A stretch of 64,000 nucleotides of DNA from Agrypnia vestita. Lineage: Eukaryota; Arthropoda; Insecta; Trichoptera; Phryganeidae. Positions 9,358 to 20,115 of this stretch are shown one piece after another; within the stretch, counting starts at the first letter, position 1; the number at the start of each line of letters is the position of its first letter. The stretch covers positions 248,001-312,000 of the forward strand of contig JADDOH010023653.1 of assembly GCA_016648135.1 (NCBI GenBank), given 5' to 3'. Under the pieces are notes generated by a model. That model worked only from the letters and a program-made list of their open reading frames with translations. It did not search any database and was not told where the DNA came from. The position numbers and the translations under genes are program-made.

Positions 9358-11330
9358 TACTTTATAAAACACCAAAATGTTTGTATATTTCTTCGTAATA
9401 CCGTAAGGAAATATTTGAATAATTCGTTTACCGTTTGCTAAATTTTTATTTAAGAACATTGATTGCATCTTTAAGCAATACAGGACATGGAAAATTTGTA
9501 AAGTATTACCTTCACTCGACCCTTATGTATATATTATTGGGTTTCGTATCGTAGACAATACCATATAACAACAAAATAACAAATATTATTTATTTGTGAA
9601 GATTCTCGTCCCAGCTGGTCGGCTATTTTTGGGAACGTTTAAACTTTATAAATAATAGCTCGAAATTCTCTTCAAAAAGTTGGAAACCTCTTTAAAGTGT
9701 CTTACGTGAACTATCTTTTCCTCTTTGCTCTCCTTTTTCTACCCACACGGCCATGAGCATCGAACTGAAGTAAAGCGTTCGGTTTGGGTCGTTTACTCGG
9801 AAAGGCTAGCGCTCATTATGCGGGATCCCCTCTTTCACTCGCCGTCCCAAGTCCTCTTTTTAAATATGTCAAATAAATTTAGCTCTATCTTGTTTTAGTG
9901 CAGGGGAGATAAACCCGCGGCCTCCGCGCGCGATCCACCTCAGCCATCGCCGAAACCGGGCTTTTCGCCATCCAGTTTCAATGGAAATGACAGGTTGAAA
10001 GGCGAAAACGTTTAAAACGAGTCGATTTCACTTTGAATTTTTCCTTATTATCAAGCCTTCTTTTTATTTTGTTTTGCTTTCGTTGGAATGATAATATTAT
10101 ATTTATCATAAAAAATATAAATTTATTTTTCTAACAATAATGGCGGCTTTCTAAGTCCATTTTGCATGGCATTGGCTTCTCATACCTGTATTCCACGTTT
10201 CATTCCTGCTGAAGTTACGATACATCTACGTGATTTTTTCGACTGGATGTTTTTATGATGTGTTCCATTACAGTAATTAGGCTCCATGGCATTTAAATAG
10301 AATACACAGTCTATTTCTTTAGCTTTGAATTAGAAACATGTATATAAATATATTTACATAAAACTGTTATTTCACATCATAAAATAAACGTGTTTAAAAT
10401 AAGCAGTCTGCTAGAAAGTCCGTATAACCTTCTTAGCGAGAGTTTTTGTTAATTAAAAGTAATCCAAACAAAAAATATATAAATTCCGTTCAGTATTGCC
10501 TATTTCTAGGCGCCATCCTCAAAGAAGTCGGCGTTCGACGTCGACCCCCCTTCCCACCCTCTCCGCTCTTCATCCTATACCTAAATAATCGAAAACTGCC
10601 TGTTAGGTGGAGAGGATCGTTCGCTGTCGTATCGAGAGAGTGTTGAAATATCGCCGTAAGTGGCCTTATCGAAGCCGAATCAAAGTAACCTTTCGCAAAT
10701 TGTCGTGCCTTAGCACAAGTGTTTATAAGTGAATCATCAATTAATTGAATCGCAGTGATCCAGAAGGACAGGGGATATTCTGGTGGCGATAAGTTCGTTT
10801 GTCAGCGTGTTTCTTTCCTTCCCATGTTAAATTACAAGCCACGTTCTTTCGTGTTCCCCCCCACACCTATTCTCTCTATTCTCGTAAATCACGCCCCTTT
10901 TTGTGTCTTGGCGATTCGCGTCGGGCACAAACGCATTTAAAAAACTTTTCATTGAATATATCGAATAGAAAAAAGCTGACCAACATTGTGTTATATTTTG
11001 GAGTGATAAATAAAATATCCTTCATTTTTCGTTAATTAGATTTAGTCTCAACGAAACGAAAATCTTATTACGAGACGAGATAAACGCTTGCTGTTATCTT
11101 GACACGAAACATCACATCAAATGTGAATTCACGCAAGTTTGAAAAGCATTTCACTTTTTCTCAGATAGAATCTATATTATGGCTTTTTTGTTTTATTAAA
11201 AATGCCTACGCTTTATTTACTTAGAGAAATATTCAGAGGAACATCAGCAACCTTAAATAACTTAATCGTATACAAAATGACGTATTACAAGCCACTTAAC
11301 CTACATATTGACACATACTTATAACAGCAG
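9358..11330. other. low-copy DNA, GC-balanced islands, no gene
   Basis: Two stretches (9,600-10,020 and 10,490-10,930) are clearly more GC-rich than their surroundings and have no repeat signature in this window. The open stretch 10,755-10,940 follows a weak splice-acceptor-like CGCAG, but it has no recognisable motif and I do not call it. These could be regulatory or 5' UTR sequence. Confidence 0.3.
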
Positions 11331-11332
11331 CC

Positions 11333-11364
11333 CTGATGATGGACATTGCAATAGGATCCGAAAC
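11333..11364 (+). ncRNA. weak hammerhead-like core
   Basis: CTGATGA (11,333-11,339) and GAAAC (11,360-11,364) are 20 nt apart, with GGA/TCC able to close a short stem II, followed by ATCGG. The wording resembles the hammerhead-bearing ends of Penelope-like elements, as at 3232-3262, but without the surrounding inverted repeats. It may be coincidence or a relic. Confidence 0.3.
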
Positions 11365-12820
11365 ATCGGCCAGAAAGGTCCCACATGCACGGTAGAATAT
11401 CCCAGAAAACTACACACGGAAGCATCCAGCCTTCTTTAGGAGAGTGTAATATAAACTAAACTAAGCACAAATATTTGGGTACATTTCATATATTTAGTAA
11501 TTAAATACACAGAGAGAGAGAGAGAAAGCATATCTGAGGGTGATAGAGAATCGGCTATGGAATGGAGAGGGGAGGGTAGGAATTATACTGAGGGATGGGA
11601 AAAACTTCAAAATTGGACTATTTAATATTTAATATATTACTTATATATAATATATAACTGTTCGTATTCGACTTTAATTATTTATTGATTTAAATATCAA
11701 ATGCTTCTTTATTATTATAGTGCAAGCAAGTGTATTGTATATTTTATAGAGATGATAGTGGTTTGGCTGGATACCGGATACCGAATATCTGGCGAGCCCC
11801 TTCGCCAAATACCCGGATATCCGGCGGCCGAATTATTGGCCTATATTCACAACATGTTTAAATCCGAGCTAAGCTGCGGGGGACGTCGTCGTGGGTGATA
11901 AGTGAGCAAATCATACTTCCATTGCATAGCATTGACTTACCGTACATGAGTCTCATTGAAAGCTTAATAAAAAATTTTTCGAGCCCTTAAAAGGTCCGAT
12001 AGGAAATCCTGATAATGGAAAAATTTCTTGAGATCTGAATCTTCTTACAGTGAAAGTTCATCGCAAGAATATTGCAATATATTTTTTATTCGACATATAA
12101 GTACAGGCAAGACGTAGCATCGTACCATTCTCATTCGCAAGTTTCAATTCAGATCATGTCGGTAGACTGCATTATACTTTCTTCACGTGGAAGAAGAGAA
12201 AATAATATGTCTATTTACTATAAAATGTGTAAAAAAATCTATTTACTATAAAATAAATACTTTAAAAAAATAAAATTTATTTAAAGTGGAATGTAGGCTG
12301 TTTTTAGGAGATGTAGGTACTGTTTTTACTTAATTCACAATGGCTTGAAAATAATGTGGTGAATTATATAAAATAGATATTTTCGGATCACAACATAATG
12401 ATATTCAATTTAGTTCTATCCTCCATTGATTTGGAATTCTTTTTTGTAAAATAAATTACTGTTTGGACTGAGACCTTTTATTTGATATTCTACATATCAT
12501 CCATAGTCTTACAAGTTTTTTTCGTCCCATTTTAGTGTTTATTATAAAACTTTATTTCTTCGATGATTTTTCAAAGACTTGTATCTAACGATTGAATACC
12601 CACTGGAATATTATAAAAAGCATATTTAGAATACCTACTTTATTGTTGTTCATATTTCAAATATTCTAAAATCTAAATAGCTTTCATTGACAATAGCTTT
12701 TGATATGGTTTTTAGCACTCTCAAACTTTAATATTCTTCTTCTTCTAAGCCTTGTTCGGTTGTCGAATGTACAGCGGTTTCATAGTTCCAAATATTTTAA
12801 AATAAATAATGCGAATATTT
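11365..12820. other. AT-rich, one CCGGATAY-rich patch
   Basis: Nothing coding. At 11,765-11,850 a GC-rich patch contains several CCGGATA/TATCCGG words, including a CCGGATATCCGG palindrome, inside very AT-rich DNA. A (GA)n run lies at 11,510-11,530. Confidence 0.35.
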
Positions 12821-12821
12821 A

Positions 12822-13050
12822 AAGAGTCGATCTTAAGAATCGTATTTCTCGCAAGGGTGGGGGTACTGGGTTCCGGGGAGTGAACACGTGTGTTAGTGGC
12901 GATCCGGTCTGGAAACGACGACGCGGAATCAAAAGTTCGACCTGTTCGAATCGAGGAAGTGCTCTTTTAATTGTATCGAATAGGACAACAATCAATAGAC
13001 CGTGCAAATTTAAAAAAGCTTCTCATCATATTCCACCATCACGTGTGTAA
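12822..13050. other. GC-balanced block open on both strands
   Basis: The plus strand is open for about 75 codons (basic, with several Cys, ending at the TAA near 13,048) and the minus strand for 62 codons (12,819-13,007). No ATG leads the plus-strand frame and the apparent acceptor (TTTAAAG) is poor. No family is recognised. An old exon or a conserved non-coding block are both possible. Confidence 0.2.
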
Positions 13051-13075
13051 TCTAAAATAATATACTTTTAATATA

Positions 13076-15350
13076 CCGGGTGTTGTTTTTACGAAGCAGG
13101 CCGATGTTGTCATTGAATAGCTTTTAAAATCAATTTTTTTAAATAGATTTTTGTTTTTATCTATTTTACTCTAAACCATTCATTATACAGTAAAGAATAA
13201 AGAAATATTATTAATTATAATAATTTGAACATTTTCGTTTAAAATACATACTCCATTGTGATCGTCAATTGTGAATACTCGAAGAAAAAAAAAAAGAAAA
13301 TTTTGAAAAAGCAGTAAACGTACAAGTTTCGCATAGCTTGTACTTCAAATATGCCCGCAAACATATGTAACTTATATAATACCCGCATGTCTAGCATTGA
13401 TTGTACCTACTGCAAATATTCCCGCAAACATAACTCATGTAATACATGTAAGTCTAGCGCAGATTGTACTGAAAATAAAACCGCAAACATTGATGGTGTA
13501 AAAAAAAGTGTCGGCGATAGTCTACATAGCTTGCGAATGATCTCTCCAGAATCTTATCTGTACTCTGCTCCATCGCATAATGTCGTCGGTGCCACAGATC
13601 AGTCTTACTTTTTATTGCGGATGCGATCTATAAGCGTTCTCTCTTTGATTGCCCTTAAAATTTTCATTTTCGATGATCTCAATAGTCTCCTTGTTCTGGT
13701 TGTGTTAGTTCTTATTTCTATGCGTATGATTGATAATAATAACAACGTTTCCATTTAATTCAGGCTGGAGCTGGATGAGATTTCAGGGAGAGTGACGGGG
13801 AATAACTTTATATATTTTCATCAGAACTGTAAAGTACAACTAAGAAATGCTTTTTTGAGTTCTATATGATTTTGTTAAAAAATTTGGTATTTTTTATGAT
13901 TGAGAAACTGGTTTAAAGGTCATATAAAATTTCAAACATTATCATACAAAATTTGGTTTTTAGTTATATTAACGAACCTCCAAAACAAAAAAAATATCTG
14001 TTTTGCTTAAAGTGAAGTTCTTTTAAGACAGTTTCGCCATAAAATTTCACTAAATAAATGTGTTAAGAGATTAATCTTAATTTAGAAATATCGTCTTCAA
14101 TACCGTCACTTACGGTATGCATTAAAACATTTGAAAAGAAGCTGTCTGGTTTTTATGCTTGCGAGAGCAATTTATTATGAGAAACTGTTCCCTCACAAAG
14201 AAAACTCTTTTCGTATAAGAAAATAAGGAGAAAGGTTACACCCGGTAATGTAGCCGCGGCGGGAAAATTGCGTGGGCGAAAACAATTTTTGCATGCTTTA
14301 GCTCAAAGGGGACTGGAACATATTGTTACCGCTCCTACCTCGCACTGATAGCTTCGCGAACACCCCTAAAGAAATTGTCAGAAGGGCTTAACTTATTAAA
14401 ATGTATTCATAACATTTACATCTGCAGGTTTCTCGGCGGCTTAAATACAAGGCACCTTGGAATTGTTCCCTTTAAACTCGCGGAGATAACGAAACCTATT
14501 AAATTTTATAACAGTATGTTGTAACACCTAAAGAACATAGCATAATAGCGAATTTACAGTGTTTGCTTGTTTTCTTAGCAATACGTATATGAAACTCGGT
14601 AAAAATATTTTTCATATATTTAACTGGGTCTTCGTGAGATGACTGTTTACTATCTTTAATATAATCATATAGAATGTTTCTTTTATAGTAGACAAATGTG
14701 GTTTTTGAATAATATGTGAATTTTTTTTTTGTAGTTAACATTTATTTTATTCTTAACAAATTTGTATCAAAAATGATATCAGCCGAATATTTAATAAAGT
14801 AAACGCTGCTTGAATACGAGCTCCTTCAATACATATTTCCCCGTATTCTCTGATAAAAATCTGGTTTTCTCTGACTATTGCCAACACTTTTTTTACGGGA
14901 ATATTAGCAGTACAATCAATCAATTATGTTTGCGGGAATATTAGCAGTACAATCCGTGCTAGACTTGTACGTATTAAATGAGTTATGTTTGCGGGCATAT
15001 TTGCAGAACAATCTATGCTAGATTTGCACATATTATGTAAGTTATATAAGTTTATTAAGTCTAGCGTATTTGCAGTATAAGCTATGCTAGTCGTGCGCAT
15101 ATTATACCCCTTTTTCAAAATTTTCATGCACTCCACATTATGAACTTTGTTTTTTTTTTTTGAATATCAACAATAGAAGACCACAATGAAATATTTTAAA
15201 TTAAAATGTTTTAATTATTATAATTAATGATGATTTTTGATATTTCGGCATTCTTTTAGAAAAATATATAAAAAGAAAAAACTATAAAAAAAATTGGTTT
15301 GAAAAGTAATTCAATGACAACATCGGCCTACTTTGATAAAATAACCCCGG
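13076..15350. mobile_element. ~2.3-kb DNA transposon with long inverted ends
   Basis: The first ~450 bp (13,076-13,525) reappear inverted at 14,872-15,350. Shared landmarks in order are CCGGG at the tip, AGGCCGATGTTGTCATTGAAT, an AT-rich block, 'aattttgaaaaag', then two to three ~65-bp units built on 'CTAGCATAGATTGTACTGC' and 'CCCGCAAACATAACT', then GTAAAAAAAGTGT. The arms differ by many substitutions and indels, so the insertion is old. The interior has no transposase, only a LINE scrap and AT-rich sequence. The superfamily is undetermined because I could not identify a target duplication. Inverted ends made of subterminal tandem units are seen in fold-back and some large cut-and-paste elements. 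Confidence 0.75.
13530..13740 (-). pseudogene. LINE fragment inside the DNA transposon
   Basis: The minus strand reads RIEIRTNTTRTRRLL, SSKMKILRAI, RTLIDRIRN and, after a frame change, DDIMRWSRVQIRFWRDH. This is the same C-terminal region of an RTE-like ORF as the better copy at 49,735-50,290 (YGIEIRADTTRTKNLL, MKTLRPIAG). It sits just inside the left inverted end of the transposon. The copy is frameshifted and truncated on both sides. Confidence 0.55.
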
Positions 15351-16354
15351 CATCTTAAAATTATGTTATTTTAGATATGTGATGTTTTCCATATCGCTAA
15401 GCAATATTTCATAATGTTATTTATAAACATCTGTATACACAATATTTTCTCTCCTGGTCACGCACCACTGTAATGTTTCTAACTATTTAAATAAATGAAG
15501 ATATATTTAAATATTTTATGTTATATAAAATACTTTTGGTCGCGAAACTACTGAGATGTATTCTACCTGAGCACCTACGGTTTGGTTTACGGAGAAGATG
15601 AAGGATGAAATCCTCCCTTAACTGATTATTATTATATTTCTGATTGATTACGTAATGACTCTTATTAGCTATTTTCTTTTGAACCTTTTAGTTTAGTTTA
15701 GTTCTTTTAGAAACGTGTCGATCTCAACACGCTTATTGTGCGATGTACCTATCTAAAAACTTGTCTTATCGATTACGAAACATATTGAAATGAACTCTCT
15801 TGAGTTAAAATCTTGTTCCATTCTATTTAACAGAACTTACGATAACAATTTAGAGAACGCTATTTGTTTTAGACGGGAAAGAAACATACATGAATACAAT
15901 TTTTATTTATTTATTTGTTTACGCCCATTATAGGCTTTTACATAATAAGGTTATATATGGATAACATGATCAAATCAATAACTTTAAATCATTCATCCTT
16001 AATTTTCGATGATGTGACACCACCCGCCGAGTCTGTTCATGAATCTTGTGGGAAGAATATATAAATTTACCAAACTACGAGAATACATGGTATAAGAGGT
16101 ATTTTGCTAAAGGTACGTTAATGAAGCCTCGGAAGATGACTTGTTCTAAAGGAGGTTTTTATGACAGCAAACCGTGATTTAAGGTATAAAAATATAGATT
16201 TTGGATTCAATATCTTGACTGCGCGTTCCCCACCAAAGGGGAGAAGATATTACCCTCGTCCCGCCTACCCTTGATGACCAACATCAGTTAGATACGGCCT
16301 CTCGTTCTCCATCGAATCGATTCCGTGGCTCGTATCCGCTTGAATACAGTCAAA
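15351..16354. other. AT-rich, no firm feature
   Basis: No motif, repeat end or open frame of note. A GC-balanced patch at 16,200-16,350 precedes the Helitron. Confidence 0.35.
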
Positions 16355-16774
16355 CCGGTCAGACGATGAAGATTTGTACAGAAAATATATCAGAGAAGGA
16401 AATGTGGTACAGAAGAGGGGAGAAATGTCGCCTATGTTACCCGTCGGGTCCTATAAAATAAGCATGCAAAATTTGAATCAGATCGGTCTAACGATACAGA
16501 TTTATAGGAAAAATATATTAGGAGGAGGGGATGAGGTAAAAGGAGATAGGAAATGTCGTTTATGTTAGCCGTCTGATCCTAAAGAATAAATATGCAAAAT
16601 TTGAGTAAGATCGGTCGAACGGTACAGGTTTGCATGGAAAATATATCATGGGGAAGGGGTGGGGTAAATAGGGATGGGGGAACTGTCACTTATGTTATGT
16701 AATTTGTATCAGATCGGATAAACGGTGTAGATTTATATGAAGAACAGACAGACATTGAGTTTTATAGGTATAGA
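16355..16774 (-). mobile_element. Helitron, 3'-truncated, minus strand
   Basis: The 5' end reads TCTATACCTATAAAACTCAA on the minus strand (16,774 inwards), with T at 16,775 as the A^T site. Three to four units follow. The other end stops inside a unit near 16,355 with no hairpin and no CTAG. Confidence 0.75.
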
Positions 16775-17397
16775 TTAAATATTAACAAAAATATACAAAT
16801 CATGTTGTAAAATCAGTATCAAAGTATGTGGGTAAATTTAAAAGAAAAGATGTATGGTGAATAAACTTTAAAGATGAATTTCCACTACCCCAACCATATC
16901 AGACTTTTCGCGTCGTGCAGGGCTTAGACTGTAAGTCGTTTCAATTTAACTCCTCTACAGAAGATCCCACTGTTATCGAAGAAATCTGGCAATAACATAT
17001 TTAAAAGGATGCAGAGTAGGTAAGTAGCGATTGGCTTTTATAATAATATACATACTTGTATGGTAGCCGTACAAATACGCGGAGCGATAGGTACATCTGA
17101 TAATAATTTTTTTTAATGTGTTCAGTATTAGATCACAAAAGTAACTTTTAACTTTTTATTTTTAACTAAATAAATCTGTGTTAAAGAGCGGCGTATCCCA
17201 ACTCAATCAATTTCGTTTTATTCAGATTGATATATTAGACACTATAGTATTTTATCCGATAAATATTCGGTTTTTTTTCAAAAATTTATGGTATTTTTAC
17301 GTTGAGTTACATACAAATCACGCTTCAATGTATGTATTAACTGCACGTGCCTGTAGTGTTCAGATAATTGTTTATTTGATGACCAGGGTAGGGTAAT

Positions 17398-17830
17398 TCT
17401 TCTTCAGCCTTCATTGCTCCACTGCTGGATATAAGCCTCTTCCATACCCTTTAATCCTTCGTTTTATTTGCTAATTTATTGTAGCCATTTCATTCCCCAT
17501 ACAGCGATTATATCATCGGCTCATCTCTTTGAGGTCTTCCGACGCCTCTTTTATTCTCCCAAAGTCTCCACTTCAGGAATCTGGCAGGCTATCTTTTAGC
17601 ATCCTTCCTTGCAAAATACCCTGCCCATTGCCATTTTAGTTTCGCTATATGATCCATGATATTACTACTATAATTCTGCACCTAATTTCATAATTTCTAA
17701 TCATCTCTTAGGCTTACTCCAAGCATGTACCTCTTCATGGATCGTTGCGTGCATTTGAGCTTTTCAACACTTTTCTTTGTAAGGACCATTGTCTCCACTC
17801 CATACGTCATTAGTGGCAATATGCACGATT
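17398..17830 (-). pseudogene. RTE-like LINE C-terminal copy
   Basis: The reverse complement is roughly 85% identical by eye to 44,860-45,255: a PYGVETM-like stretch, KKSVEKLKCTQRSM, MLGVSLRD and a WAGYF-like stretch. These are the thumb and C-terminal regions of an RTE-like reverse transcriptase ORF. Frameshifts and stops break it, and a (GAA)-type tail sits at 17,398-17,405. It is a 5'-truncated dead copy. Confidence 0.6.
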
Positions 17831-17979
17831 CAGAGGATAAATATGGATGCAAAATGAATTAATAACATGATCAATGAATTCTCACTTACAGTATAGCTCT
17901 GTAGGTGTACAGTGTAGCTAAAATGATAGGATATATATTTTGTATTTTATGTGTGTTCGAAAAATATATATCTTTATAA

Positions 17980-18140
17980 GGCAGCTCTCGTAACCCAGTG
18001 GACATGACACTAGCTTCTCACACCGAGGGTTCCGGGTTCGATTCCTGGTGATCACAATTCAATATATGTGATTTACTCAAGCCTGGTTATTTTTAGAAGT
18101 GTTTCGTTTCTGTCTTTAGGTCTCTTTGCCTGTTAAAGCA
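17980..18140 (+). mobile_element. tRNA-derived SINE
   Basis: The head has an A-box-like segment (taacccagtggacatgac) and a clear B box (GGGTTCGATTCCTGG), the internal RNA polymerase III promoter. The body 'tgtgatttactcaagcctgg ... tttcgtttctgt' is shared with 58,047-58,210 and, inverted, with 19,263-19,335. The 3' end runs into an AT microsatellite. SINEs of this kind are mobilised by a partner LINE. Confidence 0.75.
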
Positions 18141-18144
18141 TATA

Positions 18145-18300
18145 TATGTATATATATACACTATATATATATAATATATATAATCTATATATATATATAT
18201 ATTAAATATATATAGATATATGATATATACGTAGTATATATATATCTATATATACACGTATAATATATGTATGTATATATATATATATATATATGTAGAT
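18145..18300. repeat. AT microsatellite after SINE
   Basis: About 155 bp of (TA)n interrupted by tatac, tagat and tgta variants, directly following the SINE tail. Confidence 0.9.
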
Positions 18301-18518
18301 AAAGCTTTATAACGGCAATGCAATCTAAATTGTCCTTTTGAGCGATAGATCAGACTATGAACTTTATGAAATAATGTTCCTACTTACTTAATTGTGCCTC
18401 ATTGTTCTAACATACTATCTTGTCCACGTACACCTATAATTGATACCAATTTAACTTCTGACGTATCGGTGCACGTGCTAGTTGCCTATAGATAATCACA
18501 AAATAACTCAATTTTGAC

Positions 18519-19031
18519 ATGACAATAGCGGAAGACAAGGTACCTCAGAAGGTAAATTATGTCTCTTTTTTTGTTGTTTAATAGTGTAAATTCTACCTAC
18601 TATGAAATCCAATATGGAAATAATGATTTTAATTAAATTTTAAAATTGAAGTAATTTTTATCATGTTTTCATTCCACAACTTTTATTACTTGAATAGCTA
18701 ATTCAGAAGATCATCAGCAATTTTATTAATTCCATTTGATTAGCTGCTTTTATTTAACCTTTCATTTGTACTTTCTTAATGATTCATTATATTTACAATG
18801 ATCAGTCAGTACTTGCTATTCTTTTGAATGAATTTGACAACATCTTTTGTAACATTGTCAATGTTTTTTGTAATATATGAAATTGTTAACTGATATTTCC
18901 TTTATCTAATTAACCTTTCCCACCTGCAGAGAATTGTAAAATCAAAACTAGAAAGATATGGTATAACGCATTACGGTAGTAAAAGAACCGCCTGGGGTTC
19001 ATGTGATCCTGCTGAGCCAGCCTGTGAATAG
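18519..19031 (+). CDS. candidate two-exon small protein
   Basis: Exon 1 is ATG ... CAGAAG (18,519-18,551; MTIAEDKVPQK), with donor GTAAAT. The intron (18,552-18,929) ends with TTTCCCACCTGCAG, a strong polypyrimidine acceptor. Exon 2 (18,930-19,031) is open to TAG and reads RIVKSKLERYGITHYGSKR, then TAWGSCDPAEPACE. Both junctions are phase 0. The exon 2 segment is less AT-rich than its surroundings and matches no repeat in the window. The spliced product would be 44 residues, basic in the middle with two C-terminal cysteines, and has no obvious signal peptide. I do not recognise it. Exon 2 may instead be the last exon of a larger gene whose upstream exons lie elsewhere; exon 1 is the weaker part (poor start context, in-frame TAA just upstream). 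Confidence 0.4.
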
Positions 19032-19262
19032 AATTTCTTTCAGAGAGTTTACACGTAGCAATATATAAATACTTGAAGAATCAATTATGTATAAGCACTC
19101 ACAAATTCACAAAATGAATATTACTTTAACACTAAACAAAGGATAAATTGAGCAATCAGCAGACTTTCAATTCCACTTCTAAGAATAAGTATTAATAATT
19201 TTTAAATATGCATGTTTTGAAGGGCAAAATATTAAAAGTACTTTATTTAACCAAATTTTTAC

Positions 19263-19335
19263 AGGTCAAGAAACCTAAAGATAGAAATGAAACACTTCTC
19301 AAAATACCCAAGCTCGAGTAAATCATATATATATA
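19263..19335 (-). mobile_element. SINE 3' fragment
   Basis: The reverse complement matches the body of the SINE at 18,060-18,120 (CTCGAG/CTTGAGTAAATC, GAAACACTTCT, AAAGATAGAAA). The tRNA-derived head is missing. It happens to look like a short terminal exon after a TTTTTACAG acceptor, which is misleading. Confidence 0.65.
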
Positions 19336-19818
19336 TCTATATAAATGAAAATGTAAATGTTCGTTAGTACAACATCGCTAATCTTTGAAAGTTCTTCAAC
19401 TATTACTTTGAAATTTTGACACGTCGACAACGTTCTATTCGAATTTGCAAAAATTATTTTTAAAAAAAGGTGCCGGTACCTACCCTTTCAATATTGATAA
19501 ATATTTAGATGTACCAACATAACATTTTCTGAATTCAAATTTTTTATTACATTGTTGTAGAAAAAATAAAGCGTTTGAACCAATGAGAAAATTCACTTGC
19601 GAGTTTATCGTTTTTAACGACATTACCGCATTATTTTACAATATTAAACACAAAACAGTATACTTCTACGATTCTAAAAGTGGATTCATTGTAGACACAG
19701 TAAGCAGTTTTCACTCAAATTGTTTATATATATCACTTTTCGGTTCTCTCATAACGACACTAATAGTTATTGGCGTTTTTTGTAAAAGAGCTGTTGGGTG
19801 TAAAAGCAACACACGCTA
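19336..19818 (+). mobile_element. second Helitron-like 5' end, with ORF
   Basis: TCTATATAAATGAAAATGTA is preceded by A (19,335), followed by 'ttcgttagt', 'tttgaaagttcttcaac' and 'tttgaaattttgacac'. This wording is familiar to me from 5' ends of lepidopteran Helitrons and differs from the main family here. No 3' terminus was found before the next Helitron begins at 19,819, which suggests the second insertion cut the first. The open frame at 19,583 lies between the two 5' ends. Confidence 0.45.
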
Positions 19819-19831
19819 TCTATACCTATAA
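19583..19831 (+). CDS. unidentified ORF with membrane segment, cut by Helitron
   Basis: The frame is open from a stop near 19,527 and has an ATG at 19,583. It encodes about 82 residues from the ATG and contains FNDITALFYN, KTVYFYDSKSG and a hydrophobic segment (LYISLFGSLITTLIVIGVF) followed by CKRA, consistent with one transmembrane helix and a basic cytoplasmic side. The real reading frame ends at 19,818, where the Helitron 5' TC begins; the last few codons (TRYLYL) run into Helitron DNA. The residue pattern looks coding rather than random, yet I cannot name it. It could be gene cargo of the Helitron-like element at 19,336, or a fragment of an older host or integrated viral gene. There is no evidence it is expressed. 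Confidence 0.35.
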   Translation: MRKFTCEFIVFNDITALFYNIKHKTVYFYDSKSGFIVDTVSSFHSNCLYISLFGSLITTLIVIGVFCKRAVGCKSNTRYLYL

Positions 19832-20115
19832 AAATCAATGTCTGTCTGTCTGTCTGTATGTTTTCTATACAAATCTACACCGTTTATCTGATCTGATCCA
19901 AATTTTGCATACTTAATCTTTAGGACCCGGCGGCTAACATATACGACATTTCCCTCTCCCCTATATATTTTCCATGCAAATCTGTGCCGTTCGACCGATC
20001 TGATCCAAATTTTGTATACTTAAGTTTTAAGACCCGACGGGTAACATTTCCACTATCCTCCTTTACCTCTTCTCCTCCCTCTGATATAATTTAAATGCAA
20101 ATCTGTACTTTTTAC
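19819..20115 (+). mobile_element. Helitron, 3'-truncated
   Basis: The 5' end TCTATACCTATAAAAATCAA is preceded by A (19,818), with a (TGTC)n run. Two to three units follow, and the copy fades near 20,115 with no terminal hairpin. Confidence 0.8.

Noticed and set aside
10755..10940. 61-codon frame after a CGCAG acceptor-like site
   Set aside because: Weak polypyrimidine tract, no start, no motif, and composition typical of low-copy non-coding DNA.
13351..13758. 135-codon plus-strand frame
   Set aside because: It begins inside the inverted end of the DNA transposon and continues as the antisense of an RTE-like LINE fragment.
19265..19321. A TTTTTACAG acceptor followed by 18 open codons and a stop, looking like a terminal exon
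   Set aside because: The sequence is the reverse complement of the SINE body seen at 18,060-18,120.
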